Shown: positions 22,647-33,304 of the stretch, piece by piece | How positions within the stretch are numbered: position 1 is the stretch's first letter | Layout of the letters: the number at the start of each line of letters is the position of its first letter | Assembly: GCA_011800155.1 (NCBI GenBank) | Contig: CM022369.1 | Location: 868,001 to 932,000 of the forward strand | Reading direction: 5' to 3' | Origin: Flammulina velutipes | Lineage: Eukaryota > Basidiomycota > Agaricomycetes > Agaricales > Physalacriaceae | DNA: 64,000 nucleotides | Position numbers and translations under genes: made by a program | The notes under the pieces: model-generated | The model's input: the letters and a program-made list of their open reading frames with translations, nothing else | Databases searched by the model: none | Told to the model about the DNA's origin: nothing

Positions 22647-23796
22647 ATGCCCACGATGACAACTGTAAGCTTGAAGATCAACCTCATCTTTCGTGTCTGA
22701 CCACTCGGAACAAGAACCTGCTACCTTCCGACACAGTGCTCAATCACATCGTTGATGTACACTGCCATCCCACTGATGCCGCATCTATCCCTATCGAATC
22801 AATGGGCAACCTGAAAATCACCATATGTGCTATGTCATCTAGGCGATCTGATCAGTCTCTTGTGCGTGCACTTGCAACTGCGCACCCGAACAAAGTCATT
22901 CCATGTTTTGGTCAGCGGTTTCTGTTCTGCATCTAACTTTCGCACTCAGGAATCTTACAGGCTACCATCCTTGGTTCTCATATGCCATATCTTTGAACGA
23001 GGCTACCTCGAAAGAAGAACACTATCACGATCTATTCTCGGATAATGGAAGCGAGTTCGACGAGCTGATGGAGACATTTCCGGATCCCATACAGTTGTCT
23101 GATGTCCTTGCGGAAGTGAGGGAGAACCTCAAGACGTTCCCAAATGCTATGCTGGGCGAAGTCGGCTTCGACCGCGCCTTTCGGGTACCATATGATTACG
23201 ACGAATCGCCTCGTAGGCTCTCCTCGTTTATTGTACCTATTCATCACCAAGTCGCCGTCCTGGAAGCGCAAATAGATCTGGCCGTGGAACTTCAACGAAA
23301 TATCAGTCTCCACAGTGTCAAGGCGCAATTGCATACCAAAGATCTGTTGGACAGAACGTATAAGAAGTATGGTGCTAAATGGCATCGTATCAGTGTCGAT
23401 TTACACAGTTGTGGGTTGAGTGCTGACATGTGGCGAGATATCGAGGTATACATTTTCAATACCATGGTTACTACAGCTCACTTTTGCTAGAGCCATCACT
23501 GCAACGTATTCTTATCGCTATCGACCGTGATTAACACTCGCTCACAGAATCATATATCCTTAATCAAAGCATGCTCTGCGGACCGCATCCTGGTCGAATC
23601 AGATATAAATCATGTGGAAGCATGCACTGAGAGGACGTGGGATATGGTCAAAATCGTAGCAGGGGTAAAGGGCTGGCCCGTCGAGAAATCGTGGGATGAT
23701 GAGGGTGCCGGAGTTGTGCACAGGCTAGAGCAAAACTGGATACGGTTCACGGCTGGAAATCATCATTCTGTATCACAATCGGCGAATGGGAAGTAG
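22647..23796 (+). CDS. scn1: scn1-like TatD-family metal-dependent hydrolase, 334 aa
   Basis: Exons 22647-22664, 22715-22910, 22961-23445 and 23491-23796 sum to 1005 nt. The first exon encodes only MPTMTT, and its 50-bp intron has a good donor (GTAAGC) and branch site (CTGAC). An unspliced start further upstream is possible but less likely. The TatD metal motif is VDVHCHPTD, followed by IPCFG|YHPWFSYAIS spliced at 22910/22961. AMLGEVGFDRAF carries the catalytic Glu, and ISLHSVKAQ and RILVESDIN the late His and Asp positions. The family relative in fission yeast is Scn1, a partner of the APC subunit Cut9; a nuclease role is known for bacterial TatD. Function here is inferred only at family level. 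Confidence 0.87.
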
Positions 23797-24000
23797 GCTA
23801 GAGATATATGACTTGCATATCCGCAATGACTTAAACTTGGCAACCGTAACAGGATCGTGGTTACTTCAATAATATGACATGGGCTCGGGCTGGTACCCAA
23901 TGCAATCCAATATAATCACTGACTCTCTGCCTCAGGCCGACAGCGCCCGGCCATACTTAGCGCATCTCACACAGCGGGGGAGTGCGGAATGATAGAATGA

Positions 24001-24007
24001 TATAAAC
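24001..24007 (+). promoter_or_regulatory. TATA-like box
   Basis: TATAAAC lies 60 bp upstream of the ATG at 24061 of the small secreted protein gene, a suitable distance for a core promoter with a short leader. Confidence 0.45.
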
Positions 24008-24060
24008 CCACTCAATATTCAACAGTCTATTCACCTTCTCCCCTTCACTTCAATCCTCAA

Positions 24061-24585
24061 ATGATTTCATCAATGATATTCTCCTTCCTTCTTGTCATTT
24101 TTCTTGGTGTTGCAATGCCGGTCATTGCATCTCTGTAAGGATTTACCCGTTTGCATGCGCCACGGGCCTAATTTTCCTATTAGTTTGGAAGTACGACAGC
24201 AGGCTAGCATATGCACTAACGCCGGTCATTCCAGTGGAATAATCGCTGCTCAAAGTTTGCCATGTGTCGTGGGTGACAATGCGAAAGCGTGGGTTTTTGA
24301 CCTCCTCATCTGCATCATGCCTCGCGTTGACGATCATTCAGAAGCAAGGTCGTGAATCGCAACTCGGACATACCTCCACCCGAAGTATGCGCAGCCGCTG
24401 TGAAACTTATGGATGACTATAATGCGGCATTTAACGCAGCTTTGGAGGAGGAGCTAAGGAAGTATCCAAAGTGCAGTAAACCCGTAGATTCTGGCACTGG
24501 TTCCGGGTCTGCAGAGCCTAAGCATGAGCAAGAAGACAGGAAGAGCCAAAGGATCCGGCGGAGAAGACGTAGAGTGACGATTTAA
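24061..24585 (+). CDS. small secreted or membrane protein of unknown function, 139 aa
   Basis: Exons 24061-24134, 24184-24292 and 24349-24585 sum to 420 nt. The start MISSMIFSFLLVIFLGVAMP is a strong signal peptide or anchor. The mature part has four cysteines: SICTN, LPCVV, EVCAAAVKL and KYPKCSK. An amphipathic helix-like segment (VKLMDDYNAAFNAALEEELR) follows, then a Ser/Gly linker and a very basic tail RIRRRRRRVTI. I recognise no family. The last intron (GTTTTTG donor) was chosen because it is the best way to keep the frame. The tail could be a nuclear-localisation or nucleic-acid-binding patch, or the protein could be an effector-like product, but nothing shows this directly. Confidence 0.5.
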
Positions 24586-24727
24586 GACAGGCCTACTTTC
24601 GGACCACATATATATACAATAACGGATTCCTGAGCGGTGTCAATTATCTTCTATCGTCCTGAGCCATGCGATAACTCTTTCCTTCGACTTCGTAAGTTTC
24701 TGTACGATTTATGAGGATTTAGCATTT

Positions 24728-25450
24728 TCAAGCCAAAGAAGGGCCGCGCACCTCTGGATGAATGGATTCATCTTCGGATGCTAAATTGGCACCGCAAGGT
24801 ACGGATACCGATAGCTGAAGCGCCTGCCCAATAAAATCAGAGTCCGGCTTCATGTAGATCGAACGAGAATGGGACATACTGTATCCCACACCATTTTTAA
24901 AGCGGCCAGAGTTTCCGACTGGACAAAGACGGATTGGAGCATACGATCCTCTATCCCAGTACATGAATCCCGATGTTGAATCCAGGTATTCTTCTCGACA
25001 GTGGAATGACATCCCACGCAGGTTGAGGCCACAGAGAACCATGGCTCCGAGTCCATGAAATATTCGTTATCCTCATTGTTTCGAGGATACGCGAAATGCT
25101 TTGAAACGACGAAAAATGTATCACTGGACACGAGAGCCTTGTATCGGGTGTATGAGAAGGTGGCAAGGTGTGAACGAGTGAGGGGCTTCTCGCAGAGCGT
25201 CCCCTCTGACTCGCTCGACATTTCGGAAGGCGACGATGAATGTTTTCTATAGAATGCGATGTCAGCCCAATGGATAATTCAAGAAAGTAACATACGATTG
25301 TTGATCCTGCAGCGCTGCAGAAGCTAGCTCATGATAGGCCAGGGAACGAAGACAAGACTCGGAAACCGTTACAGCTCCGTTGAAGAAGAGGTGGAACTGG
25401 GAGAACAGTGAACGAGCGGAATAATTCGAAAGTGCCTCCACTATATCCAT
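24728..25450 (-). CDS. hypothetical protein with a possible C2HC zinc motif
   Basis: Start 25450 (MDIVEALSNYSARSLFSQFH). An intron removed at about 25251-25301 joins LQDQQS to KHSSSPSEMSS. A second intron after MVWDT (donor GTATGT) leads to ALQLSVSVPCGANLASED and the stop at 24728. Frames are phase-consistent. The only recognisable element is CVGCHSTVEKNTWIQHRDSC, with spacing CX2CX11HX3C, which could bind one zinc ion. The N-terminal part resembles a short helical domain. No signal peptide or membrane segment. I do not recognise the family. It lies tail-to-tail with the small secreted protein and downstream of GOS1. Confidence 0.5.
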
Positions 25451-25669
25451 GAGCGTCAAGAGAATGTGAACGATAGGACAAAGAGTGGCATTCTATAAAT
25501 ACAACCTAGAGCATGACCACTCAGAAGAACAATGACAAAGCGCAAGCAATCTTGACTACCTCTTTGAGGCAACAATGACCACCGCTTTGGCCGCAACTCG
25601 GAACACGTTGGAACAAAGGAAAGATTCGAAGGGACGATCCATAGATCTGTGGATGATATGCACAGTATC

Positions 25670-26530
25670 TACCAGAGATACCATAGCAGAATAAAGATGC
25701 AGGTTCCAATCAGCCCGCCGACGATTAGTTGGTCCCGTCGCCGCCGGGATTTTATCATAGCGACGACGTTGTTGATACCAGGCATGGTGTCTGCGAGAGC
25801 TTGAACGAAAGCTGAAAGACAGGAAAAGAGGACCTACTGAGAACACCGGCCATACGTGTGTTGATACCAGATATATCCAGCCGCTGGCGTGCAAACTCCG
25901 CTCGTGTCTCGTATGCTTGGCCCAAGGTGTCGTCTATCATATTGTGTGAGCTGTCGATTCGCCCTCGTTCAGCCAATAGAGAGTCTGCGGCTGATGATCT
26001 GTAAGCGCTGAGGAGATGTATGAGAGGCTGCTTGACGGGTAGGGGTATAGCGCCTACTCGATGTCATTTCGGACCCCGCTCAGCAGATTGGCTTGGTCCA
26101 TGGCGTTCTTCACGCTGGTCTGGAGATATGAATATAGCCAGGTGGTAGATTTTGGAGAGCATGTTGCACCTTTGTCCGCTTCACTTCTCGCACATTGTCC
26201 TGGAATATCTCCCGATGTCGTTGAATAGCGCGTAGCATGGAAGAGGACAGCGTGTCTGGCGTATTTGATAGCTCTGATAGCTTTTCATTCGTTTCCTCAA
26301 GCTGAAAAGGTGAGTTAACGCCCCTGCTGCGAAAGCCACGTACGCACCTTTTCGAGCAATTCGTCAACTTCCATCTCCAAATCCTTCCAGCGCTCCGTTG
26401 AGCCATTTGCCTCTACATCATCTCCACCTTTAGAGACCGCCGAGACCAGTTGAGAGTAAGAATTGAGCTTTGTATCGAGGAGGTTCTCCAGAGTCCGGCA
26501 TTGTCTGTGCAGTTGTTCGTAGTTCGACAT
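25670..26530 (-). CDS. GOS1: GOS1/GS28 Golgi SNARE
   Basis: Tail-anchored Qb-SNARE for transport into and within the Golgi. The start MSNYEQLHRQCRTLENLLDT is at 26530. Coiled-coil N-terminal helices (RWKDLEMEVDELLEKLEETN, MLRAIQRHREIFQDNVREVK) are followed by the SNARE motif: SLLAERGRIDSSHNMIDDTL, then GQAYETRAEFARQRLDISGI. The TM segment LIVGGLIGTCIFILLWYLW ends at the stop. Four or five introns of about 50 bp interrupt it. Size, order of parts and the terminal anchor all agree with Gos1/GOSR1. Confidence 0.92.
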
Positions 26531-26740
26531 GTCGGGAACCAAATATGTTCGATCTTCTCACGATATTTGCGTTACAAGGTTTTCTGACCGGTAAGTATTG
26601 AGATTCTTGGAAAGATTTTGGTTATGAAACACTTTCAAGCAGCTATTCTTATCAATCTATTGGACTCCGAAAATCATTTTCCAAGGCGGCTTTTCAAGTA
26701 TTTTGTCGACGCACCGACTAGTCAGAATGCAAGATATCAA

Positions 26741-28981
26741 TTATAAATGCGGAGAAATATCTACTTCGTTACTATGACAGAAAATTCTCCTCATATCCCG
26801 CAACGCTTGCCTAATGGCAGCTTGGAAGTTGGCAGTAGATGTCAAAGGACTAGACAACTTGCTTTCAATTCCAAACTTGATACTGTCGGGTCCTGTTAGG
26901 TCTGCGCAGCGTTAGACTGACAACAACGTAATGCATGAGTGTCCTACAATTAATTCCGTACCCGTCTTCGTACGTCGCACCAAATCTGTGTATATATAAG
27001 GTCACAATCACGTACAGAATATGAAAGAGCATACCCAGTCCCTCTGAACAAGTGACCAGCACTAAGACCACTGGTGCTCAGCTTCCATTGAGCACTTCGA
27101 GAGAAAAGCTCGTCGTCAAATAATGGGGAGCTTTCACCGGGCAGAAGGACCAATCGTAGACCCATAAGATGGCGATCGATACCACGTCCCGTGGCTGCTT
27201 CACGCGTGAGCGCTGAGTGGGTCTGAATGGCACGGCGAAGGAGGTTTGTCCTCTCCTCGTCCTAGAAATAAGGTTGAGAAATTTCGCAGCTAACGAACAC
27301 AGCGATTACACACGGAGGCATCACAATCAACCATAGCGAGGACAAAGGCTCTGCTGTCTGCCGTTAATGTTCGAATTGTCTCGGTACGGCCTTTCCTGAA
27401 CATGCGTGTGAGGGCTGTTTCGTAGGTTGCTGTAAATTCCCCGCGTGTCTGGTACCACGCAAGCTGCAGACCCATTTGAACGTACGCATCTGCACTCTGC
27501 TTTGCTGTGCGCTAAATGTAAGGAGGCGGAGTGACAGTAGGGATACAACGTACCAACCCCTTTGATCCAATCAGCGCCATAGTCCGTAAACCGTAAGACA
27601 CTGTCGTCAGAGTCGAGGATTATCGCATCCACATTTTTCTGTGCTTGAATGCATTGTCCTTCTATGAATGGATCTGTAACCCAATCTAACCGATCCCATT
27701 CGTTAGACTGTTGATTGGTTGAGAAATGGTTCGGGTCCATGCCCTCCACGATGCCGTACTCCGCTACGATACTGGGAACTAGAGCATCGCATGGTGAATG
27801 TTCACCCATGGCACCTGCGCGCGCAGCGGGATCGACAATTAGCGAAAATGCTTTGTCGAACCATCGGTTGGAGACGTTGCTTGGAGTAGACCTGATTGAT
27901 TGGACGTGTCCATCAACAGTAAGAGGGTTGGTGAGGTGGTCTAAGCTAACGACGAGAAGACTCTGCGAAATGAAGTCGAAGATATGACGGTTATGCGGGG
28001 ACAGTGACAGGATATGCGAGAGGTTGGTAGCCCAAGTGTCGCGTTCGGAAGACGAGAGTAAACCAACTGGAACAGGATTTTCGCCGGATGACAACCGCTG
28101 GTTCACGTCCTTTATGATTCCTTTGAATCCAATAGCAATCGAAGATGGGGTGAGATGAGATACAGGCAATGAATAGAACCAGCCGTGGGCCATTACTACG
28201 ACGCTGTTGGCAGCAGGATGTGAGGCGTCTGGTATCGAATGAACATCACAATTAATCTGGGGTATTCGTGATATGTTGAACATTTTGGAAGTGGATTCTC
28301 GCAGCCAGATACCTAAGCATGCCATGAGGTTGAGTTGATTGGCTGCCTTAGAAGGACGCACCTGTTCGTGTGGTGTCCGGGTGTATTTCCTGCCTACATA
28401 TAATAAGAGATGGCGCGGACCATAAGCATGTCGACGTACATCTCTAACTTGCGTTTGAATTCCAACAATCTATGCAAAATCCAGGCTGCTCGCCACACTT
28501 GCCACTGAGAAAACCCTGCAGGAGGATCGACATCTTCCGCGCGTTGTCCCTCTGTGACCGGGATCTGAGAGTCGTCTTCGAAGGCCAACCACCAGTTGGA
28601 GTTTATCGGTAGGGGTGCCCTCCATTCCAAGTAAGCCTTTTTCAGCCAAAAATTGTCGTCAAGCCAATTGTCGGGGGAAGCCTTGTCGAGTGCTTCACGA
28701 GGGCTTCAGGTTACGGAACGCGTGAAGCAAACGATTCACGGACCAAGTAATCTATCCTGGCACACTTTGCCTATACCGGATGCGAATTCGTTGGCCCATT
28801 TGACTCGCAGCTCGCGTGAAGCTTTATAGGTGTTAGGGTCCTCTAGCATATATGGCTCTAATGACTGCAGATATCTGTCCAGGGTTTTTCGGAGGTCTGG
28901 TACTGGAAGACGAGGCAGCAAAGCATGAGTAGACATTCTCCCACAGAGCTGGCGACGGGAAATAGCTTGTCGAGACAGCAT
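26741..28981 (-). CDS. CAT2: carnitine O-acetyltransferase
   Basis: Transfers acetyl groups between CoA and carnitine for movement between peroxisome, cytosol and mitochondrion. The start MLSRQAISRRQLCGRMSTHA at 28981 is presequence-like, and a second in-frame ATG (MSTHALLPRLPVPDLRKTL) could start a shorter form. The active site AMGEHSPCDALVPS contains the catalytic His. Downstream are KGRTETIRTLTADSRAF and the STS motif in WKLSTSGLSAGHLFRGTG, spliced to FGATYEDGYGINY. The last residues are DISPHL, not a clear peroxisomal signal. The yeast symbol is used by similarity, and a YAT-type orthologue cannot be excluded. Its start lies 119 bp from the divergent GSH2 start. Confidence 0.9.
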
Positions 28982-29100
28982 CCCCAACCTGGTTTGGTAC
29001 AGAATAATTTATATCGGTCGGGCCGATTTCCGATTCAGCTTGGTAAGTAACGTTCAAGTTAACTCACTAACTGCAATCTCTATCACAGTCAATTGAAGCA
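28982..29100. promoter_or_regulatory. shared divergent promoter, carnitine acetyltransferase / GSH2
   Basis: The two start codons are only 119 bp apart and point away from each other, so the core promoters must overlap. No TATA box stands out. Confidence 0.6.
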
Positions 29101-30765
29101 ATGGCTACTTCTACGGCGTCTTCTTTTCCAGCCTGGCCACCTCATTTTACCGAAGACCAAATTGAAGAACTTCATCTCAAGGCGACCACATATGCCCTTG
29201 CGCACGGACTTCTGTATCTTCCGGTTTCTCCGCATCCGCCACTGCCCACCTCTGCGATACATGCGCCTCTGTCTCTAATCCCAACTGTGTTTCCCCGCCA
29301 GCTCTTCAATTTTGCCCAGAAGATCCAATCGACGTACAATGTATTATACTCCAAGATTGCAATGGATGAAGAGTTCTTGGATCGTGTGATGGGAACAGAA
29401 CAGGGTGTTGGAAAGGTTGACGATTTTGTCGGGCAACTATGGACTGGCTGGAAGAGGCTTAGAAATGCAAATGTCATTTCACAGGTACGCCACATTTTTA
29501 TGGTCGTTACACCACTCTCACCCATATTCAGCCGCTACAACTAGGTCTATTTAGATCAGATTACCTATTGCATGAATCTCCAGAGGGCGAACTTGGCTTG
29601 AGACAAGTCGAGTTCAACACTATCTCCTCATCATTTGGTTCTTTATCCGAAAGAGTGGCAGATATGCATCAGTACGATAACGCAAAAGTGAATCAATCAT
29701 TCTATTCAAATTATCCCACAGGCACCTTTTGTCGTCTACCTCATACTTCGATGCATCACCTGTTTTCAAGCCTAGCAACTTCCCTCCCAATGACACTATC
29801 GCTGGATTAGCAGAGGGTTTGTCAGAGGCTCACCGTGCCTACAATTGCTCTCAGTATGCCGTCTTTCATCCACATCTTATGCTTGGTGCTCATCGTGTAG
29901 AGCTCAGATTCTTTTTGTCGTCCAGTTCGGCGAGCGAAACGTTTTTGACCAACGGTGGCTAGAGTATGAATTGCTAGAGGCGTCAGTCAGCATTCTCTTA
30001 ACTTTATCCAGCCTCTGAGTCTTATTTCCTAGACACTCGATAAAAGTTGTCCGCAAAACCTTCGATCAACTTGCCCAGTCAGCCTCAGTCGACCCTTCCA
30101 CATCTGTGTTGACAGTTCACGGAATCGAGATATCTACAGTGTACTTCCGCGCCGGTTACACGCCAACCGATTATCCAAACGAATCCCAGTACGATACACG
30201 GTTCCTCATTGAAGGTTCAAAGGCCATCAAGTGCCCATCTATCCCGCTCCAGCTTGCTGGTGGGAAAAAGGTCCAGCAAATATTGTCTCAACCTGGTGTT
30301 CTCGAGCAGTTCATCGATACTGGTGCCGACGAGCTCCGTGCAAGCTGGATGGACATGTGGGGACTTGACGAGGCCGATGGAGTGCAGAGGGCGTCCGAAA
30401 AACACGAATCGTTGGTCTTGAAACCCCAGCGAGAGGGTGGCGGAAACAATGTGTACAAGGAAGCCATACCATCTTTTTTAGGGACGTTGAAGGGGGAAGA
30501 GAAGAGTGCATGGATCGCTATGGAGCTCATTCTGCCTCCGAATGGTATACACAGTCACCTGGTACGGGCAGAGGAGACTGGGAGCATTCAGACTGAGGTC
30601 GTCAGTGAATTGGGAATCTTCGGGTATTCGCTCTTTGGTAACAGCAATATTGAGAAGGAGAAGGAGGTTGGGTGGTTGGTCAGGACCAAAGGGAAAGATG
30701 TAAATGAGGGCGGGGTAGCGACTGGATTCTCTGTTCTGGATTCGTTGGTGTTGACAGATCATTAG
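29101..30765 (+). CDS. GSH2: glutathione synthetase
   Basis: ATP-dependent ligation of glycine to gamma-glutamylcysteine, the last step of glutathione synthesis. The start MATSTASSFPAWPPHFTEDQ is at 29101. Eukaryotic GSS motifs: DEEFLDRVMGTEQGVGKVDD, ELGLRQVEFNTISSSFGSLS, VYFRAGYTPTDYP, IKCPSIPLQLAGGKKVQQIL, the ATP-grasp glycine-rich loop LKPQREGGGNNVYKE, and AWIAMELILPP. The end has GVATGFSVLDSLVLTDH. The main introns lie near 29485-29550, 29669-29722, 29855-29910 and 29985-30035. The frame is intact. Length (about 500 aa) is normal for a fungal enzyme. Confidence 0.95.
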
Positions 30766-31006
30766 AATATGCAAGTGAGTACTCGTACTGGTACCCTCGA
30801 GTTCTGTAGATTGTTCTAACTTGTTTGCTAGGACAGTGTATTGTTATAGGTGGAAGCAATTGCGACATTTGGAGACTATAAATCGTGGTGACCAGGTGGT
30901 GACTATTCAAACACAATTTACATCCGTCATTTGCCAACAGGGCCCGCACTACGATTTCCGAAAATTGTCCTTCGTTCCGATGGATACCCGCTTTCTGACT
31001 GAGTAG

Positions 31007-31013
31007 TATAAAA
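31007..31013 (+). promoter_or_regulatory. TATA box of the GH131-like gene
   Basis: TATAAAA lies 41 bp upstream of the ATG at 31048, an unusually clear TATA element in this window. It suggests a regulated, inducible promoter for this secreted protein. Confidence 0.55.
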
Positions 31014-31047
31014 CGCTGCGAACACAGAATAGCCGATATCACCTACC

Positions 31048-32120
31048 ATGACGCTTCTCTTCCCTCTGTTCGCGTTTGCTCTACTCACCGTCGCCCGCGC
31101 GACAGTTGTGTTCGAAGGTCGTGTCCCGCTCACTCTGAACAGTAGTGTGCTCGATACGTCGGCTAGCCCGTTCACCACGTAAGATTACTACTTGAGTCGT
31201 CTATCGTAGTACTAATTTACGCGCAGTGGTGTTCGTGGGCTCGAAGCAGCTAGTCATGTGAGCATTAGCATTTCACTCTACGTATCGTAAGACTAATACT
31301 AGTTACACAGTATACTTCCTTCCTCGGGACAGCCATACCACCAACGGTGTTAGAATTCGAGTCTGACGATGATGAGGAGCAAGCCATTCTCATTACGATC
31401 GACGCGACATCCATCTTTGTTCCAGGAGGCTCAAACCCGCAATATGGCTTCCGTCGCACTGAGCTCATTGCTCCTTCGGCTCTGAACGTGGAACTCAACA
31501 GCGGCAAGACTGAATTCCATTTTTCTCTCCAGGTCGACGAGGAACTCCCTCTAGACTACAGACACGAGTACCAAATCGTTTTTATTGAGCCCTCGGATGG
31601 GTCGCATGTTTTCGGAGTTCAGCTAGGTATAGCACAATATCAAATATAACTTCAAGTGATCTATCTGACACTCTTCACTACAGGAACCCCGTTTACCATT
31701 CCCGCTGCAAGCGATCCAGCGCCGGACGCCACATCACTCAAAGTATTAGATCACGCAAACAATATCCTTTTTGCCACAGAATTCACCGAGGAATCATGGC
31801 ATAACTTTGCGGTCACGGTTGACTGGGACGCCTTGACGCTCCAAGTTTCTTATTCCCAGGACGGCGATGCCCTACAAACTGTCACTGACGTTGTTCCCAA
31901 TCCGACTGTGGCTGCTGGAACCAAAGGTGACTTCCATTTCGGAGTGTTGAAGGTATGGAAGTTTTCAACTTTTGGTCTTCCTGCGTTGATGTTAGCTTCG
32001 CAGCTCCCTCTCGCAAATCCTGATGACACGCCGGAAGAGCAGGGAGATGTTGTCAACCATGGAATCCAGGAAGATACCCTGGAAGGACTTCGATACTCTG
32101 GGGTTTTTGTCACAAAATAA
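31048..32120 (+). CDS. secreted GH131-like glycoside hydrolase
   Basis: The signal peptide MTLLFPLFAFALLTVARATV is followed by VFEGRVPLTLNSSVLDTSAS. A short exon (GVRGLEAASH) is spliced to YTSFLGTAIPPTVLEF. The domain contains AILITIDATSIFVPGGSNPQ, YGFRRTELIAPSALNVELNS and GKTEFHFSLQVDEELPLDYR, with later beta strands to the stop at 32120. The RTEL block and the single-domain secreted layout match GH131, enzymes with mixed beta-1,3/1,4/1,6-glucanase activity found in wood and litter fungi. The call is from memory of family motifs. Another carbohydrate-active lectin-like fold is the alternative. No cellulose-binding module. A TATA box precedes it. Confidence 0.68.
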
Positions 32121-32157
32121 GATAGTCTGAAATACAAATTACGTTCTTTATTGTGTT

Positions 32158-33304
32158 CTATACAATCTCAGTTTGTGCTCTTCCCGCATCTCGAAACGTT
32201 TCCAGAGCTTTCCAAGCAGCTCCTGTCGTCACGCTCTTCAAAGCCATCGCCGTGCCCTCCCTGTAGTCTTTGGCTAGCCCTGCAACGACTAACAATGCGG
32301 AAGCATTCAACAGCACAAAATCCAATACAGGTACCAACTCCTTTGGCAGGTCCTCTCCAGACGTAAGAAGTTTGACAAAGGTTTCCGAGTTTTCCTTTGG
32401 CGATCCACCGGCAACAGTGGATAACGCATGTACTGGCAGGCCGAACTGCTCGGGATGGATAGTCTGCTCAGTTATGACACCATCCTTGAGTTCCCAGGCA
32501 TGAGTCGGTCCGGCGCAGCTTATTTCATCCAATTTTTCATAGCCGCAGACGACAAGTGCACGTTCAACGCCACCTTCGCGAAGAGATTTAGCGAAAGTTG
32601 GGCCGATTTCTTTCTCTGCGACCCCCAACACCATTCCACGGGGCCTGGCTGGATTTATAAGAGGACCAAGAACGTTGAACATGGTGCGGAATGGGAGGGC
32701 CTTTCGAAATGGGGCGAGGTCGGCAAGTGCAGGGTGATAATGTGGCGCAAGAATGAATGTGAATGGTACGCGTGGTATGGGCGTTGGTGTTCCAGGAGTT
32801 GGCGGAATAAAAAGACACTCCAATGACTCCAAGAGATCTGCTGATCCAGAAGACGAGGTGGATGCACGGCTACCATGTTTGATGACTCGGGCACCTGCGC
32901 CTGCTGCGACTATTCCCGCTGTCGTTGACACGTTAAATAGGTTATATCCATCGCCACCTAAGTCAAAAAAGATGACACTGAGAACGATAATCACCAGAAG
33001 AACAAGGCATACCAGTCCCGACAATGTCTACGACAAAATCATCCTCCGCGTCTAACACTGCCGCCTTCAGTGACCGCTCCCGCAAAACAGCTGCAGCTGC
33101 AGCCAGAGACTCCGGACGTCTCTCTACGCGATGGATATGAAGGGCACTCAGGAAAGCACCAATCTGTTCCGGTTTGACCACGCCCGGAGTGAAAACATGA
33201 TTCAAGGCCTCTGTGAGATCATCTGCCGAAAAGTATTCTGGCGTCTCGACCAATCTCTTTAATAAGGATCGGAAAGAATCGTTGGTGAGCACAGGCGTCG
33301 ACAT
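32158..33304 (-). CDS. TRP4: anthranilate phosphoribosyltransferase
   Basis: Second committed step of tryptophan synthesis: anthranilate plus PRPP to phosphoribosyl-anthranilate. The start MSTPVLTNDSFRSLLKRLVE is at 33304. One intron (about 32957-33013) interrupts the PRPP-binding glycine loop, joining DIVGTG to GDGYNLFNVSTTAG. KHGSRASTSSSGSADLLESL holds the conserved KHG-R-SS-GSAD anthranilate/PRPP residues. PFRTMFNVLGPLINPARPRG is the typical hinge-side motif. The end is ETFRDAGRAQTEIV. It is convergent with the GH131-like gene, leaving 37 bp between stops. Confidence 0.95.

Noticed and set aside
22472..22936. Longer unspliced N-terminus for scn1 starting upstream of 22647
   Set aside because: It overlaps the TRM5 5' coding region, and a 50-bp intron with standard donor and branch site removes exactly the part that is not TatD-like.
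24092..24355. Unspliced reading MSFFLVLQCRSLHLCK... as the small secreted protein
   Set aside because: The spliced product gives a proper signal peptide from 24061 and uses a clean 49-bp intron; the unspliced frame ends early.
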